A model generated the notes under the pieces. That model was not told where the DNA came from. It searched no databases and was given only the letters and a program-made list of their open reading frames with translations. Made by a program: the position numbers and the translations under genes. Below, piece by piece: positions 39,983 to 51,780 of a stretch of 64,000 nucleotides of DNA; the first letter of the stretch is position 1, and the number at the start of each line of letters is the position of its first letter. The stretch comes from Pelomonas sp. Root1237 (GTDB taxonomy: Bacteria > Pseudomonadota > Gammaproteobacteria > Burkholderiales > Burkholderiaceae_C): assembly GCF_001425055.1 (NCBI RefSeq), contig NZ_LMDK01000002.1, positions 1 through 64,000 of the forward strand, given 5' to 3'.

Positions 39983-40654
39983 TCAGGCGTGCGTGATGTG
40001 CGCCCGCATCTCCGCCGTATCCAGGTGCGGCAGCGTGTTGAACGTGACGAGGTGGTGGCGCTTCGGGTTGAAGGCAAACTCGGTGACAGCCGAGTTGCGG
40101 ATGCGCAGGTTGAGTTCCACAAAAGTCTCGGGCGGCGTGGACAGCACCTGGGCCACGGCCGTGGCGATAGGCCCACCGCTGGAGACGATGAGCACCTGTT
40201 TGCCCACACCCAAAGCCAGCACGCGTGCCAGCGCATCGGCCACGCCGGCGGCGAAATCCGCGTGCGCCGGCATGCCCACCGGTGCCGTCTCGCCGCTCAT
40301 CCAGGCCAGCAGGCCCTGGCGAAGCAGCCGGAAGTGGTGCTTGACGGCCTCGGGGGTCGTCGGGGCATCGATGGGGCCGGGGTGGATGGCGCGCACGACG
40401 GCCTCGCTGTCGTACTCGTTCAGCCCCGGCAGTGCGACGGCGGGCAGATCCTCACCGTAGCCCTCGACGATGCCCGCCAGCGACTGCTTGTGCCGCCGCA
40501 GCGTGCCGGTGAACACGGCATCGAAGCGCTGGCCGCGTTCGCGCCAGTAAGCGCCGAGATGGCGGCATTGCTCATGGCCCTTGGCGCTGAGCTGGTCATA
40601 GTCGGCCGCACCAAAGCTGGCCTGACCGTGGCGGACGAGATAAAGGCTTCCCAT
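39983..40654 (-). CDS. Histidine phosphatase family protein
   Basis: The 223-residue cytoplasmic protein has the RHG motif in YLVRHGQASF near residue 9 and the second catalytic His near the end of VSSGGPIATAV. It resembles phosphoglycerate mutase-like phosphatases; the substrate is unknown. The start at 40654 is taken because the family N-terminus begins at MGSLYLVRHG. It is divergent from the GNAT gene with about 50 bp between starts. Confidence 0.84.
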   Translation of the reverse strand: MGSLYLVRHGQASFGAADYDQLSAKGHEQCRHLGAYWRERGQRFDAVFTGTLRRHKQSLAGIVEGYGEDLPAVALPGLNEYDSEAVVRAIHPGPIDAPTTPEAVKHHFRLLRQGLLAWMSGETAPVGMPAHADFAAGVADALARVLALGVGKQVLIVSSGGPIATAVAQVLSTPPETFVELNLRIRNSAVTEFAFNPKRHHLVTFNTLPHLDTAEMRAHITHA

Positions 40655-40706
40655 GAACGTGATCATGAACGGCAAGGGCAGCGCCCGCTGTCGCGACAAT
40701 GACGCC

Positions 40707-41153
40707 ATGACACTTCGAATCGCCACGCGCGACGACACTGCCGAGATCTGGCGCGTGCGCTATGCCGTCACCGAGAACAAGCTGACCCCGGGCCGCATCT
40801 CGGATGCCGAACTGCATGTCTATCTGGAAGATTTCGGCCGTGGCTGGGTTGTCGAACTGGAGCCCGGGCGCATTGCGGGCTTTGCCATCGGCGACGCCCG
40901 CGACGGCCACATCTGGGCGATGTTCGTGGACCCGGCGTTGCATGGGCAGGGCTACGGCCGCCAGTTGCACGACGTGATGGTGAACTGGCTGTTCGCCCAG
41001 GGCCACGGGCGCCTGGACCTGGGCACCCAGCCCGATTCGCGCGCCGAGGCCTTCTACCGTCGAGCCGGCTGGACGCCGACCGACGAAGGCCTGGACGACT
41101 ACGGCGACAAACGCTTTGAACTTCGCATCGAGAACTGGAACCCCCATGCTTGA
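40707..41153 (+). CDS. GNAT family N-acetyltransferase
   Basis: The 148-residue protein is a single GNAT domain: RIATRDDTAEIWRVRYAVTEN start, motif A in VDPALHGQGYGRQLHDV (near residue 74), and AEAFYRRAGW near the end. Substrate unknown. The start at 40707 opens the family N-terminus and avoids a longer frame through the divergent phosphatase start. Its stop overlaps the esterase start by 8 bp, so the two are coupled. Confidence 0.82.
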   Translation: MTLRIATRDDTAEIWRVRYAVTENKLTPGRISDAELHVYLEDFGRGWVVELEPGRIAGFAIGDARDGHIWAMFVDPALHGQGYGRQLHDVMVNWLFAQGHGRLDLGTQPDSRAEAFYRRAGWTPTDEGLDDYGDKRFELRIENWNPHA

Positions 41154-41805
41154 AACCCATGTCGTCGAGACCGGCCCCAATCCCGGCACGACGCTGATCG
41201 TGCTGCACGGCCTGGGGGCCGACGGCCATGACTTCGTGCCCATCTGCGGCGAGCTGGACCTGAAAAGCCTCGGCGCCGTGCGCTTCGTGTTCCCGCATGC
41301 CCCCGAGCGGCCGGTGACCATCAACGGCGGCTATGTGATGCGGGCCTGGTACGACATCCTCGGTGCCGACCTCGTCAAGCGCGAGGACGAACCCGGGTTG
41401 CGCGAGTCGCTGGCCCAGATCATGGAGCTGATCGACCGTGAACGCGCCCGGGGCGTGGCGGCGGACCGCATCGTCCTCGTCGGCTTCTCCCAAGGCTGCG
41501 CGATGGCGCTGATGACCGCCCTGCGCTACCCCGAGCGTCTCGGCGGCGCTGTCGGGCTGTCGGGCTATCTGCCGCTGGCCGCAACGACGGCTGCCGAGCG
41601 CTCACCCGCCAATGCCAACCTGCCCATCTTCATGGCGCATGGCACGCAGGACCCGGTCGTCGTGCCCGCCCGCGGCACGGCCAGCCGGGATGCATTGCAG
41701 GCCCTTGGGCACGACGTGGAATGGCATGAATACCCGATGCCGCACTCGGTCTGCATGGAGGAGATCGAAGATCTGAACGCCTGGCTGCTGAAGCAACTGG
41801 GCTGA
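41146..41805 (+). CDS. Alpha/beta hydrolase, phospholipase/carboxylesterase type
   Basis: The 219-residue serine hydrolase shows the oxyanion and early motif LIVLHGLGADGHDFVP (near residue 17), the nucleophile elbow GFSQGCAMAL (Ser near residue 113), the Asp in AHGTQDPVVV (near 168) and the terminal catalytic His in PHSVCMEE (near 203). This is the bacterial carboxylesterase 2 group, acting on short-chain esters. It is coupled to the upstream GNAT gene. Confidence 0.9.
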   Translation: MLETHVVETGPNPGTTLIVLHGLGADGHDFVPICGELDLKSLGAVRFVFPHAPERPVTINGGYVMRAWYDILGADLVKREDEPGLRESLAQIMELIDRERARGVAADRIVLVGFSQGCAMALMTALRYPERLGGAVGLSGYLPLAATTAAERSPANANLPIFMAHGTQDPVVVPARGTASRDALQALGHDVEWHEYPMPHSVCMEEIEDLNAWLLKQLG

Positions 41806-41812
41806 AGTGAAG

Positions 41813-41933
41813 CCCCTCGTCCAAGGAGTACCTTGGCCGGTCACCCGGGGGGACGGCGATGCTTGCGGCATCAAGCCTCAAGCACATCGCCCAAGGCGGG
41901 CCGGCTAAGGAGCGGCCCGGCGCTCGGCCCGCG
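41813..41933. repeat. Dispersed intercistronic repeat, copy A
   Basis: Copy A begins 7 bp after the esterase stop with CCCCTCGTCC and runs to 41933, just before the SPOR gene. It shares most of its sequence with the inverted copy at 43684-43821: the core GACGGCGATGCTTGCGGC, the AAGCACATCGCC arm and the GGAGCGGCCC/CGCTCGGCCC end. The GGCGATG ... CATCGCC pair would form a hairpin with a small bulge. Confidence 0.75.
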
Positions 41934-41954
41934 AATACCCAATAAAGAGCTGGG

Positions 41955-43241
41955 ATGAGCGCTCATTTCGCTGAGCTGCATCGCCTGCGGCTCGGCGAAG
42001 ATCAAGTAGTCATGGAGCGCCTGGCCGAACAGATCGTTGACTGGCACAACCGCCACCCGCTTGCGCGGCGCATCGCCGTGGGCGACGTGCACACCGTGGG
42101 CGTGGTGGCCCTGCCCTTTGTGCGCGCCTCTGCCGAGGCGGGCGGCTTGGTCGAGCCCGTGCTGACCGATGTGGTCAGCGCCTTCGACGCACTGCATGGC
42201 TCACCGCCCCTGTCACGCTGGGCGGCATGGAAGCAGCGCCTGACGCATCTGCCGCGCCTGATCGCCCGGCGCCCGCGCACGCAGTGGCGCGCCTTCAGCG
42301 AGAAATTCCTGCCCGGCCTGAGCGCGGCCCAGGTCGAGCGCTTTGCGCTGGCCCATGGCTTTGCCGAGCCGCCGGCCACCCCCGACAGCCGGCCCTGGCG
42401 CGTCATCGTCATCGACGAGACCCTGGCCAGCTCCCACGGCGGCTGGCCTTTCGAGCTCTATGTGATGACGGCGGGCGTCGATGTGGGCAGCGCCCGCACC
42501 CGCGTGCTGGCCGGCCGCGGCATCCCTTCGGAAATCATTGGCCGCCGGCTGTGGGACCCGATCCGCCTGGGCGCAGCGGGTGCCGTGCTGGCGGTCCTGA
42601 TCGCCGTGGGTGCCTGGATGCTGTGGCCCCAACGCGCGGCCGAGCCGGCCGCTGCGCCGCCCCCGACGGCAGCGTCGGCGGCATCAGCGCCGGCCCTGCC
42701 TGTCTCCGCCTCAGCCGCTTCTGCGCCCGCCTCCGCTCCAGAGTCGGCCGTTGCGGCCGCTTCGGCCGCGCAAGCGCCCGCCAGCGAGGCCGCAAGCGAC
42801 GCGCCACCGCCCGATATTCGCCCCCGCCTCGTGGAGCGCACCGACGGCATCAAGCGCCCGCCGATCCTGCGCTCGGACAAGCCAGCCGAGGCGCCTGCGG
42901 AAAAGCCGGGCGAAAAGACGGTCGACAAGCCCGAGCCTGCCGCCAGCAAGCCCGAGCCCGTCGACCCACGCCTGGCTCGCCTGGCCCAGTCATCGGACAA
43001 GGTCGTCGTCGCCCTCGTTGGCCCGCCGGGCAGCAAGGCCGAGGCCGAGGCGCTGCTGGGGAAGATGAAGACGGGCCTCGTCGGCGTGCACGGCAACCCC
43101 GACGCGCTGCAGGCCGATGTCATCCAGACGCCCGAGGGCTGGCGCGCAACGGTCTGGCCTTTCCCGAGCAGGGAGCAGGCCCAGCTGATCAACGCGACGC
43201 TGGTGGCTCGCGGCCTCAAGACCAAGGCCGTGAACTTCTAG
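41955..43241 (+). CDS. SPOR domain-containing membrane protein
   Basis: The 428-residue protein has a cytoplasmic N-terminal region (1-190), one TM helix (about 200-220, LGAAGAVLAVLIAVGAWML), a Pro/Ala-rich linker (225-330) and a C-terminal SPOR domain (about 345-428) that binds denuded septal peptidoglycan. The architecture suggests a cell-division or septum-associated protein, though the N-terminal domain family is not recognised. Its stop overlaps the convergent GNAT stop by 4 bp. Confidence 0.8.
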   Translation: MSAHFAELHRLRLGEDQVVMERLAEQIVDWHNRHPLARRIAVGDVHTVGVVALPFVRASAEAGGLVEPVLTDVVSAFDALHGSPPLSRWAAWKQRLTHLPRLIARRPRTQWRAFSEKFLPGLSAAQVERFALAHGFAEPPATPDSRPWRVIVIDETLASSHGGWPFELYVMTAGVDVGSARTRVLAGRGIPSEIIGRRLWDPIRLGAAGAVLAVLIAVGAWMLWPQRAAEPAAAPPPTAASAASAPALPVSASAASAPASAPESAVAAASAAQAPASEAASDAPPPDIRPRLVERTDGIKRPPILRSDKPAEAPAEKPGEKTVDKPEPAASKPEPVDPRLARLAQSSDKVVVALVGPPGSKAEAEALLGKMKTGLVGVHGNPDALQADVIQTPEGWRATVWPFPSREQAQLINATLVARGLKTKAVNF

Positions 43242-43678
43242 GACCGGCGTATGACGAAGGCGCGCTTGTCGCCGCTGTCAAAGCCACAGCGCTCGTAGAA
43301 GGCCCACACGGCGGGGTCCTTGCGGCTGGTTGTCAACACGACCTTGTAGGCACCTGCGCCCCAGGCTTGATCAATCGCATGCCGGACGACGGCCTGGCCA
43401 TGCCCCTGGCCGCGATGGTCCGCATGGGTGACGACGTTCTCGATGACGCCATAGCTGCTGCCGCCGCGCGTCAGGTTGGGGATGACGGCGAGGTTGCAGC
43501 TGGCGATGAGCGTCTCACCGTCAAAAAGCCCGAAATGGCGCAGCCACGGATGTGCGAACACGGCGTGTACCGCCTCTTGCGAAGGCGGCGCATCGCCGGC
43601 GTTCAGATGCTGATAGAGATCAAGCAGAGCGTCGACATCGCCGACGCCCAGGTCACGGATCACCACAGCACTGCTCAT
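43238..43678 (-). CDS. GNAT family N-acetyltransferase
   Basis: The 146-residue protein is a single GNAT domain with motif A in VVTHADHRGQGHGQAVV (near residue 85) and AVWAFYERCGF near 125. Substrate unknown. The start at 43678 is chosen to fit the family opening; the longer frame runs into the repeat. It lies between copy B of the dispersed repeat and the convergent SPOR gene. Confidence 0.82.
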   Translation of the reverse strand: MSSAVVIRDLGVGDVDALLDLYQHLNAGDAPPSQEAVHAVFAHPWLRHFGLFDGETLIASCNLAVIPNLTRGGSSYGVIENVVTHADHRGQGHGQAVVRHAIDQAWGAGAYKVVLTTSRKDPAVWAFYERCGFDSGDKRAFVIRRS

Positions 43679-43683
43679 CGCCC

Positions 43684-43821
43684 TGCGGGCCGAGCGCTGG
43701 GCCGCTCCCGAGCCGGCCCGCGCTGGCGATGTGCTTGCGGCTCGACGCCGCAAGCATCGCCGTCACCTCGGGGGACCGGCTGGACTCGCCCGCGTTCAGC
43801 GGCGCGAGGCCGGACGAGGGG
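43684..43821. repeat. Dispersed intercistronic repeat, copy B (inverted)
   Basis: This copy reads on the minus strand starting 6 bp after the oligopeptidase stop with ACCCCTCGTCC and ending just before the GNAT start. Internal match to copy A is strong in the core (GACGGCGATGCTTGCGGC) and in the GAGCGGCCCAGCGCTCGGCCC end. Copy B carries about 17 extra bases near its start. The core hairpin pairs GGCGATGCTTGCGGC with GCCGCAAGCACATCGCC. Confidence 0.75.
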
Positions 43822-43826
43822 TCTCA

Positions 43827-45956
43827 TTATTTGACTTCCAACTTCATCGTGTTGGCAATGAAAGCCAGGATGTCGCTGCGCTCCTCGATGATCTTGGATG
43901 TCGGCTTGCCCGCGCCGTGGCCGGCGTTGACCTCGATGCGGATCAGCTTCGGAGCCGCACCCGTGTCGGCGGCCTGCAGCGTGGCGGCGTACTTGAAGCT
44001 ATGGGCCGGCACGACGCGGTCGTCATGGTCGCCGGTCGTGATCAGCACGGCCGGGTACTTGGCGCCGCTCTTGATGGTGTGCACCGGCGAGTAGGCGCGC
44101 AGCGCGTTGAACATCTCCGGGCTGTCGGCGCTGGTGCCGTAGTCGGTAGCCCAGGCCCAGCCGATGGTGAAGTTCTGGTAGCGCAGCATGTCCATCACGC
44201 CGACCTGCGGCACGGCGACCGCGAACAGGTCGGGGCGCTGGTTGGTGACCGCGCCGACCAGCAGGCCGCCGTTGCTGCCACCGTTGATGGCCAGCGTCGC
44301 GGGGCTGGCGACCTTGTGGCTGATCAACCATTCGCCGGCGGCGATGAAGTCGTCGAAGACGTTCTGCTTCTTCAGCTTGGTGCCGGCCTCGTGCCAGGCC
44401 GAGCCGTATTCGCCACCGCCGCGGATGGAGGCAATGACGTAGACGCCGCCCATCCTCATCCAGGTCGCGGCCGTCACGCCATAGCCCGGGGTGATGGAGA
44501 TGTCGAAGCCGCCATAGCCGTAGAGCAGGGTCGGGTTGCTGCCGTCGAACTTCAGGCCCTTCCTCGCGGCGATGAAGATGGGGAAGCGGGTGCCGTCCTT
44601 GCTGGTGACGAACTCGCGGCGGGTCTCGAACTCATCGGGGTTGAAGGCCGTCTTGGGCCGCTTGAAGAGGCTGATCTTGCCGGTCTTGACGTCGTAGCGA
44701 TGGATCTCGGCCGGGGTGGTCAGGCTGGTGTAGCTGAAGAAGGTTTCCTTGTCGCTCCAGCGCCCGCCGAAGCCGCCAGCCGTGCCGATGCCGGGCAGCT
44801 TGACCTCGCTGAGCTGCTTGCCGTCGGCGCCATGCACGCGCACGAGGGTCGCAGCGTCATGCAGATAGCTCAACAGGAAACGGCCGCCGACGGCAGAGGC
44901 TGCCGTCATCGCATCCGGGCCCTCGGGCACCAGCGTCTTCCAATTGGCCTGCGCCGGGTTCTTCAGGTCGACAGCGACGAGCTTGCCGCGCGGGGCGCCC
45001 TTGTCGGTCTTGACGATCAGCTTGCCGTTGACGGCGGCGACAGGGGTGTACTGGGCGTCGAAGTCCAGCGTGATGGGCTGGGGCTTGCCGCCGGCAAAAG
45101 CCCCCTTGGGCAGGGGCAGCACCATCAGGCCGTTCTTGCTGCCGGCGCTCTTCCAGACGCTGATGACCAGCAGTTGGCCGTCGTCCGACACCTCGGTGCC
45201 AAAGCCCCACTCCTTGTCGTCGCGGTTCTCGGCGACGAGCAGGTCCTCGCTCTGGGCCGTGCCGAGGCGGTGGTAATAGAGCTTCTGGAAGTAGTTGGCG
45301 CCCTTGAGCTTGTCGCCTTCCTTGGGCGCGTCATAGCGGGCGTAGAAGAAGCCCTTGCCATCGGCCGTCCAGGCGGCGCCGCTGAACTTGACCCATTCGA
45401 TGGTGTCGGCGAGATCCTGTCCGGTGGCCAGGTCACGCACCTTCCAGGTCTGCCAGTCGGAGCCGGCACCGGCGATGCCATAGGCCAGCAACTTGCCGTC
45501 GCGCGAGGGCACGACGCCGCTCAGTGCCACGGTGCCGTCCTTGGACAGCAGGTTGGGGTCCAGCGCCACGACCGGCGTGTCGGCCAGGGACTTGGCCGTG
45601 TAGAGGACGTTCTGCTGCTGCAGGCCGTCGTTGCGGGTCCAGAAATAGCGGCCGCCTTCGCTGAAGGGGATGCCGAAGCGCTCGAAGTTGTAGAGCTCGG
45701 TGTAGATGCGGCGCGCCGGCAGGCGCTGCGGCATGGCGGCCAGGAACTTGTCGGTGACCTCGTTCTGCTGGACGACCCAGGCCTTGGTCTCGGCGCTGTT
45801 GTCGTCCTCCAGCCAGCGGTAGGGGTCGGCGACAGCCGTGTCGTGATAGGCGTCGACCTGGTCGACCTTGCGCGTGGCGGGATAGCTGAGGCCCTGGGCC
45901 TGGGCGCTGGTGGCGAGAACGGCTGCGAGGGTGATGGCAGACAAGGTGAGCTTCAT
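43827..45956 (-). CDS. Prolyl oligopeptidase family serine peptidase
   Basis: The 709-residue protein has a signal peptide (1-20), an N-terminal seven-bladed beta-propeller (about 25-430) and a C-terminal alpha/beta-hydrolase. The nucleophile elbow is GGSNGGLLVG (Ser near residue 555), the Asp lies in the GDHDDRVVP segment and the His in NAGHGAGK. It cleaves short peptides after proline in the periplasm. The GDHDDRV and GGSNGG motifs are typical of the S9A family. Confidence 0.94.
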   Translation of the reverse strand: MKLTLSAITLAAVLATSAQAQGLSYPATRKVDQVDAYHDTAVADPYRWLEDDNSAETKAWVVQQNEVTDKFLAAMPQRLPARRIYTELYNFERFGIPFSEGGRYFWTRNDGLQQQNVLYTAKSLADTPVVALDPNLLSKDGTVALSGVVPSRDGKLLAYGIAGAGSDWQTWKVRDLATGQDLADTIEWVKFSGAAWTADGKGFFYARYDAPKEGDKLKGANYFQKLYYHRLGTAQSEDLLVAENRDDKEWGFGTEVSDDGQLLVISVWKSAGSKNGLMVLPLPKGAFAGGKPQPITLDFDAQYTPVAAVNGKLIVKTDKGAPRGKLVAVDLKNPAQANWKTLVPEGPDAMTAASAVGGRFLLSYLHDAATLVRVHGADGKQLSEVKLPGIGTAGGFGGRWSDKETFFSYTSLTTPAEIHRYDVKTGKISLFKRPKTAFNPDEFETRREFVTSKDGTRFPIFIAARKGLKFDGSNPTLLYGYGGFDISITPGYGVTAATWMRMGGVYVIASIRGGGEYGSAWHEAGTKLKKQNVFDDFIAAGEWLISHKVASPATLAINGGSNGGLLVGAVTNQRPDLFAVAVPQVGVMDMLRYQNFTIGWAWATDYGTSADSPEMFNALRAYSPVHTIKSGAKYPAVLITTGDHDDRVVPAHSFKYAATLQAADTGAAPKLIRIEVNAGHGAGKPTSKIIEERSDILAFIANTMKLEVK

Positions 45957-46056
45957 CGAGCGGTGTCCGGGATGTGTTCCGTGAAGCCGCGGATTGTCAG
46001 CGCCGCCCGCAGGCGGCGCCGATCGTCATGCGATGAAGCCCTGACAGCAATAACCC

Positions 46057-47286
46057 TCAGCTTCGATAGTCCGCGTTGATGCTGACGTAGTCGTGGCTGA
46101 GGTCGCAGGTCCAGACGGTGGCGCTGGCCGAACCGCGGTTCAGGCCGACGCGGATGGTGATCTCGGACTGCTTCATGACGCGCTGGCCGTCTTCCTCGCG
46201 ATAGGTCGTCAGGCGCCCGCCCTGGCGCACCACGGCAACGTCATCCAGGTCCAGGTCGATCAGGCCCTGGTCCAGGTCGCCAATGCCGGCATAGCCGACG
46301 GCCGCCAGGATGCGGCCCAGGTTCGGGTCGCTGGCAAAGAAGGCCGTCTTGACCAGCGGCGAGTGGGCGATGGCATAGGCCGCCAGCCTGCACTCGGCCT
46401 CGTCACGGCCGCCTTCGACGGTGATGGCAATGAACTTGGTCGCGCCCTCGCCGTCGCGCACGATGGCCTGCGCGAGTTCCTGGGCCAGCGCGATCAGCGC
46501 CTCGCGCAACGTCTTGGCCTCGGCGCTGTCCAGCGACGTGATCTCGGCATGCGCCGCGCGGCGCGACGCAATCAGCATGAAGCAGTCGTTGGTGGAGGTG
46601 TCGCCGTCGATGGTGATGCGGTTGAAGGAGGCGTCGGCCGCTTCTTTCACCAGCGGCTGCAGCAGGGCCGGGGCGACGTTGGCGTCGGTGACGACGAAGC
46701 CCAGCATGGTGGCCATGTTCGGCCGGATCATGCCGGCGCCCTTGGAGATGCCGGTCAGGGTGACGGGCACGCCGCCGATCTCGATGCGGCGTGAAGCGGC
46801 TTTAGGCAGGGTGTCCGTCGTCATGATGCCGGCGGCAGCCTCGGCCCAGTTGTCGGCCTTCAGCGCGGCCAGCGCCGCGGGCAGGCCGGCCGTGATGCGG
46901 TCGACCGGCAGGGTCTCCATGATGACGCCGGTCGAGAAGGGCAGGATCTGCTCTGGCTGGCAGCCGATCAAGCCGGCCAGGGCCTGGCAGGTCTGGCGCG
47001 CACGGGCCAGTCCGTCGGCACCGGTGCCGGCATTGGCATTGCCGGTGTTGATCAGCAATGCGCGGATGGCCGAGCCGCCGGCCAGATGCTCGCGGCAAAG
47101 CTGCACGGGAGCGGCGCAGAAGCGGTTGGTCGTGAAGACGCCGGCGACCGCGGCGCCCTCTTCCAGCGCGATGACGCTGAGGTCCCGCCGGTTGGCCTTG
47201 CGCACGCCGGCCATGGTCACGCCAAGGCGCACGCCCGGCACGGGCAACAGGGAGGCGGGATCGGGGGCGGTGAGATTGACGGGCAT
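46057..47286 (-). CDS. argJ: Bifunctional glutamate N-acetyltransferase / ornithine acetyltransferase ArgJ
   Basis: The 409-residue enzyme recycles the acetyl group in arginine biosynthesis. It cleaves itself before the Thr of NMATMLGF (near residue 188) to make two chains; [11 protein letters not shown] and DGDTSTNDC (near residue 240) are family motifs and [16 protein letters not shown] ends the protein. The start at 47286 gives the family N-terminus. A perfect 8-bp GCGCCGCC/GGCGGCGC hairpin without a T tract lies downstream at 46000-46019. Confidence 0.95.
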   Translation of the reverse strand: MPVNLTAPDPASLLPVPGVRLGVTMAGVRKANRRDLSVIALEEGAAVAGVFTTNRFCAAPVQLCREHLAGGSAIRALLINTGNANAGTGADGLARARQTCQALAGLIGCQPEQILPFSTGVIMETLPVDRITAGLPAALAALKADNWAEAAAGIMTTDTLPKAASRRIEIGGVPVTLTGISKGAGMIRPNMATMLGFVVTDANVAPALLQPLVKEAADASFNRITIDGDTSTNDCFMLIASRRAAHAEITSLDSAEAKTLREALIALAQELAQAIVRDGEGATKFIAITVEGGRDEAECRLAAYAIAHSPLVKTAFFASDPNLGRILAAVGYAGIGDLDQGLIDLDLDDVAVVRQGGRLTTYREEDGQRVMKQSEITIRVGLNRGSASATVWTCDLSHDYVSINADYRS

Positions 47287-47333
47287 GGCGCGCTCGGTAG
47301 GTGTCAGGGAAAGCGCGAGGATTCTAAGAAGTG

Positions 47334-47358
47334 AAAAAGGCTCCCGAGGGAGCCTTTG
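47334..47358 (-). terminator. Intrinsic terminator of the PEP-CTERM gene (minus strand)
   Basis: GGCTCCC at 47339-47345 pairs with GGGAGCC at 47348-47354, followed on the minus strand by a run of five T (47334-47338 plus). It sits 19 bp after the stop of the 47377-48069 gene and just upstream of argJ. Confidence 0.8.
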
Positions 47359-47376
47359 CAAGGAGCTGAAAGTGGA

Positions 47377-48069
47377 TCAGCGCGGCAGACGGCGGCGGGC
47401 CAGCAGACCGATGACGCCGAGGCCGCCCAGGAAGAGGGCATAGGTCTCGGGCTCGGGGACCGCGTTGACGGCGCTTGCGACGACGAGGTCCTGGTAGCTG
47501 GCGTTGCTGAGCTTGGTCAGGCTGTACAGCGCCGGACCCTCGTAGCCCTGCGCGGCGGCCAGGTAGTTGGTGGCCAGGGCCTGCACCGAATTGTTGATGC
47601 CATTTTGCTGGCCGGTGGCACCTTCCGTCCTCAGGAAAAAGCTGCCACTACCCTGGGCAACGCTGAGCGTGCCGCTGCTCTCGCGCATGATTTCCCAGAC
47701 TGCGAGCTGGAAGGCGGCTTGCTGGTTGCCGGAGTGGACCGAAGCAAACTTGCTGGAGTACAGCGCCTGCAGCAGTGTGTCCTGGCTGCCACTGAAGCTG
47801 CCGACCGTGTAGGTCTTGAAGTTGGGCGTCACGCCGTCGCTCTTGAAGCTCAGCGCGAAGGACTGGGTCGGCTCGATGCAGTAGGCCAGGAAACTGCCGG
47901 TGGCGGCATCCGTGAAGTTCAGTCCACCGGTGACGTAGTTGGTCGTCAGCGAGGTGGTGAGCGCCGGATCGCCGGCATCACGGTCGACGAAGCGGATGCT
48001 GACGGTGTCGGCGGCGAATGCCGAAGCGCTCATCAGCAGGGCGGCGGCGAGGGTCAGAGGCTTGAACAT
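47377..48069 (-). CDS. PEP-CTERM sorting-domain protein
   Basis: The 230-residue protein has a signal peptide (1-20, ending AFAAD) and a C-terminal NAVPEPET near residue 203, the hydrophobic YALFLGGLGVIGLLA and RRRLPR. The central part (about 35-150, with YCIEPTQSF and AFQLAVWEI) is a secreted domain resembling thioester-like or choice-of-anchor folds of other PEP-CTERM proteins. A terminator follows, so it is a separate unit from argJ. Confidence 0.82.
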   Translation of the reverse strand: MFKPLTLAAALLMSASAFAADTVSIRFVDRDAGDPALTTSLTTNYVTGGLNFTDAATGSFLAYCIEPTQSFALSFKSDGVTPNFKTYTVGSFSGSQDTLLQALYSSKFASVHSGNQQAAFQLAVWEIMRESSGTLSVAQGSGSFFLRTEGATGQQNGINNSVQALATNYLAAAQGYEGPALYSLTKLSNASYQDLVVASAVNAVPEPETYALFLGGLGVIGLLARRRLPR

Positions 48070-48108
48070 GGTTGGACTGCTTTCGTGATTGGGGCGGCTG
48101 GACGCGAC

Positions 48109-48639
48109 TCAGCGAGCGCGGCGACGGGACAGGCTCATTCCGGCCAGGGCCACGGCCACCAGGGCCAGGGCGGTGGGCTCGGGCAACTCGGTGGTCGACG
48201 TGCTGCCTTCCAGCGTGGCGGTGTAGCCCTCGAAGCCCTTGGCGCTGAAGCCGGCGCCAAGAACGTGCAGCTGCCAGGCGCCCGCCGACAGCCATTGCTG
48301 GCCCAGCGTCCAGGTCTCGATGCCGAAGATGTCGTTGTCCACGTCGATGCCGGCGCCGACCGGCGTCAGCGCGACGGACGTGCCACCCTGGGTGAGGTAG
48401 GCCGAGGTGATGTCGACGCTGGCCTGGTCTTCGGCCGAGAACGTGATGACGCTGCCGCCCATCAGCGTCACACCGTTCAAGGTGAAACCGAAGATGTCGT
48501 TGAACTGCGCGGCACCTGCGCCGTTGGACATGATGGCGTCGTTGGAAAAGCTGAACGACACCGGCGTCACCGCTGCGGTCGCATTGCATGCAGCGGCAAC
48601 CAGACTGAGGGCGGCGAGCGCTTTAGACAACGTTTTCAT
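48109..48639 (-). CDS. PEP-CTERM-like exported protein
   Basis: The 176-residue protein has a signal peptide (1-22, ending CNATA) and a C-terminal LPEPTALALVAVALAGMSLS helix followed by RRRAR, the PEP-CTERM pattern. The middle (SFSNDAIMSNGAGAAQFNDIFGFTLNGVTLMG) is beta-rich; the opening resembles the FxDxF-type PEP-CTERM subfamily. The ATG at 48639 is chosen; a GTG one codon upstream is possible. It is next to another PEP-CTERM gene on the same strand, with 39 bp between them. Confidence 0.75.
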   Translation of the reverse strand: MKTLSKALAALSLVAAACNATAAVTPVSFSFSNDAIMSNGAGAAQFNDIFGFTLNGVTLMGGSVITFSAEDQASVDITSAYLTQGGTSVALTPVGAGIDVDNDIFGIETWTLGQQWLSAGAWQLHVLGAGFSAKGFEGYTATLEGSTSTTELPEPTALALVAVALAGMSLSRRRAR

Positions 48640-48816
48640 CACGTACTTTCAGGTTCTCTATTCGGGTCTACCCGGAGTTTCACCGGGGAATGGCTGCACT
48701 CTAGGGGGGTGAGAGCGGTCCGAGCACCCCTCATGCGCGTGGCGCAGGCGGCGGGATGTGCCCAAACGCACGCTTTTCCCCCCACATGGGTGGGCTGCGC
48801 GGGGTGAGCCACCAAT

Positions 48817-48843
48817 GAAAACGGGCCGGCAAAGCCGGCCCGT
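48817..48843 (-). terminator. Intrinsic terminator of secA
   Basis: ACGGGCCGGC at 48821-48830 pairs perfectly with GCCGGCCCGT at 48834-48843 around a 3-base loop, with TTTTC following on the minus strand. It lies about 22 bp past the secA stop. Confidence 0.85.
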
Positions 48844-48865
48844 GGCGGGATGCGACCAGGAAAAC

Positions 48866-51610
<2,745 letters not shown>

Positions 51611-51780
51611 GCTGCGAGGAATGAGGAGCTGCGCGGCACCGGGCGGGCTGTCCAACCGGTGGGAGGCGCGAATCTGAGGGCACGGCGAGGCATTGCAAGA
51701 CGGACTTGCCCGGCCGCGCAAAACGGCGCAGTTTAGCAGTGGGCTTTTGGCCAGGATCGCCGCCTCACTACACTGCGGCT

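Noticed and set aside
46000-46019. Perfect GCGCCGCC/GGCGGCGC hairpin after argJ as an intrinsic terminator
   Set aside because: No T tract follows on either strand, so it was noted under argJ but not called as a terminator.
43731-46079. A long plus-strand frame antisense to prolyl oligopeptidase
   Set aside because: The opposite strand encodes a complete S9A peptidase; the plus frame has no recognisable domain.
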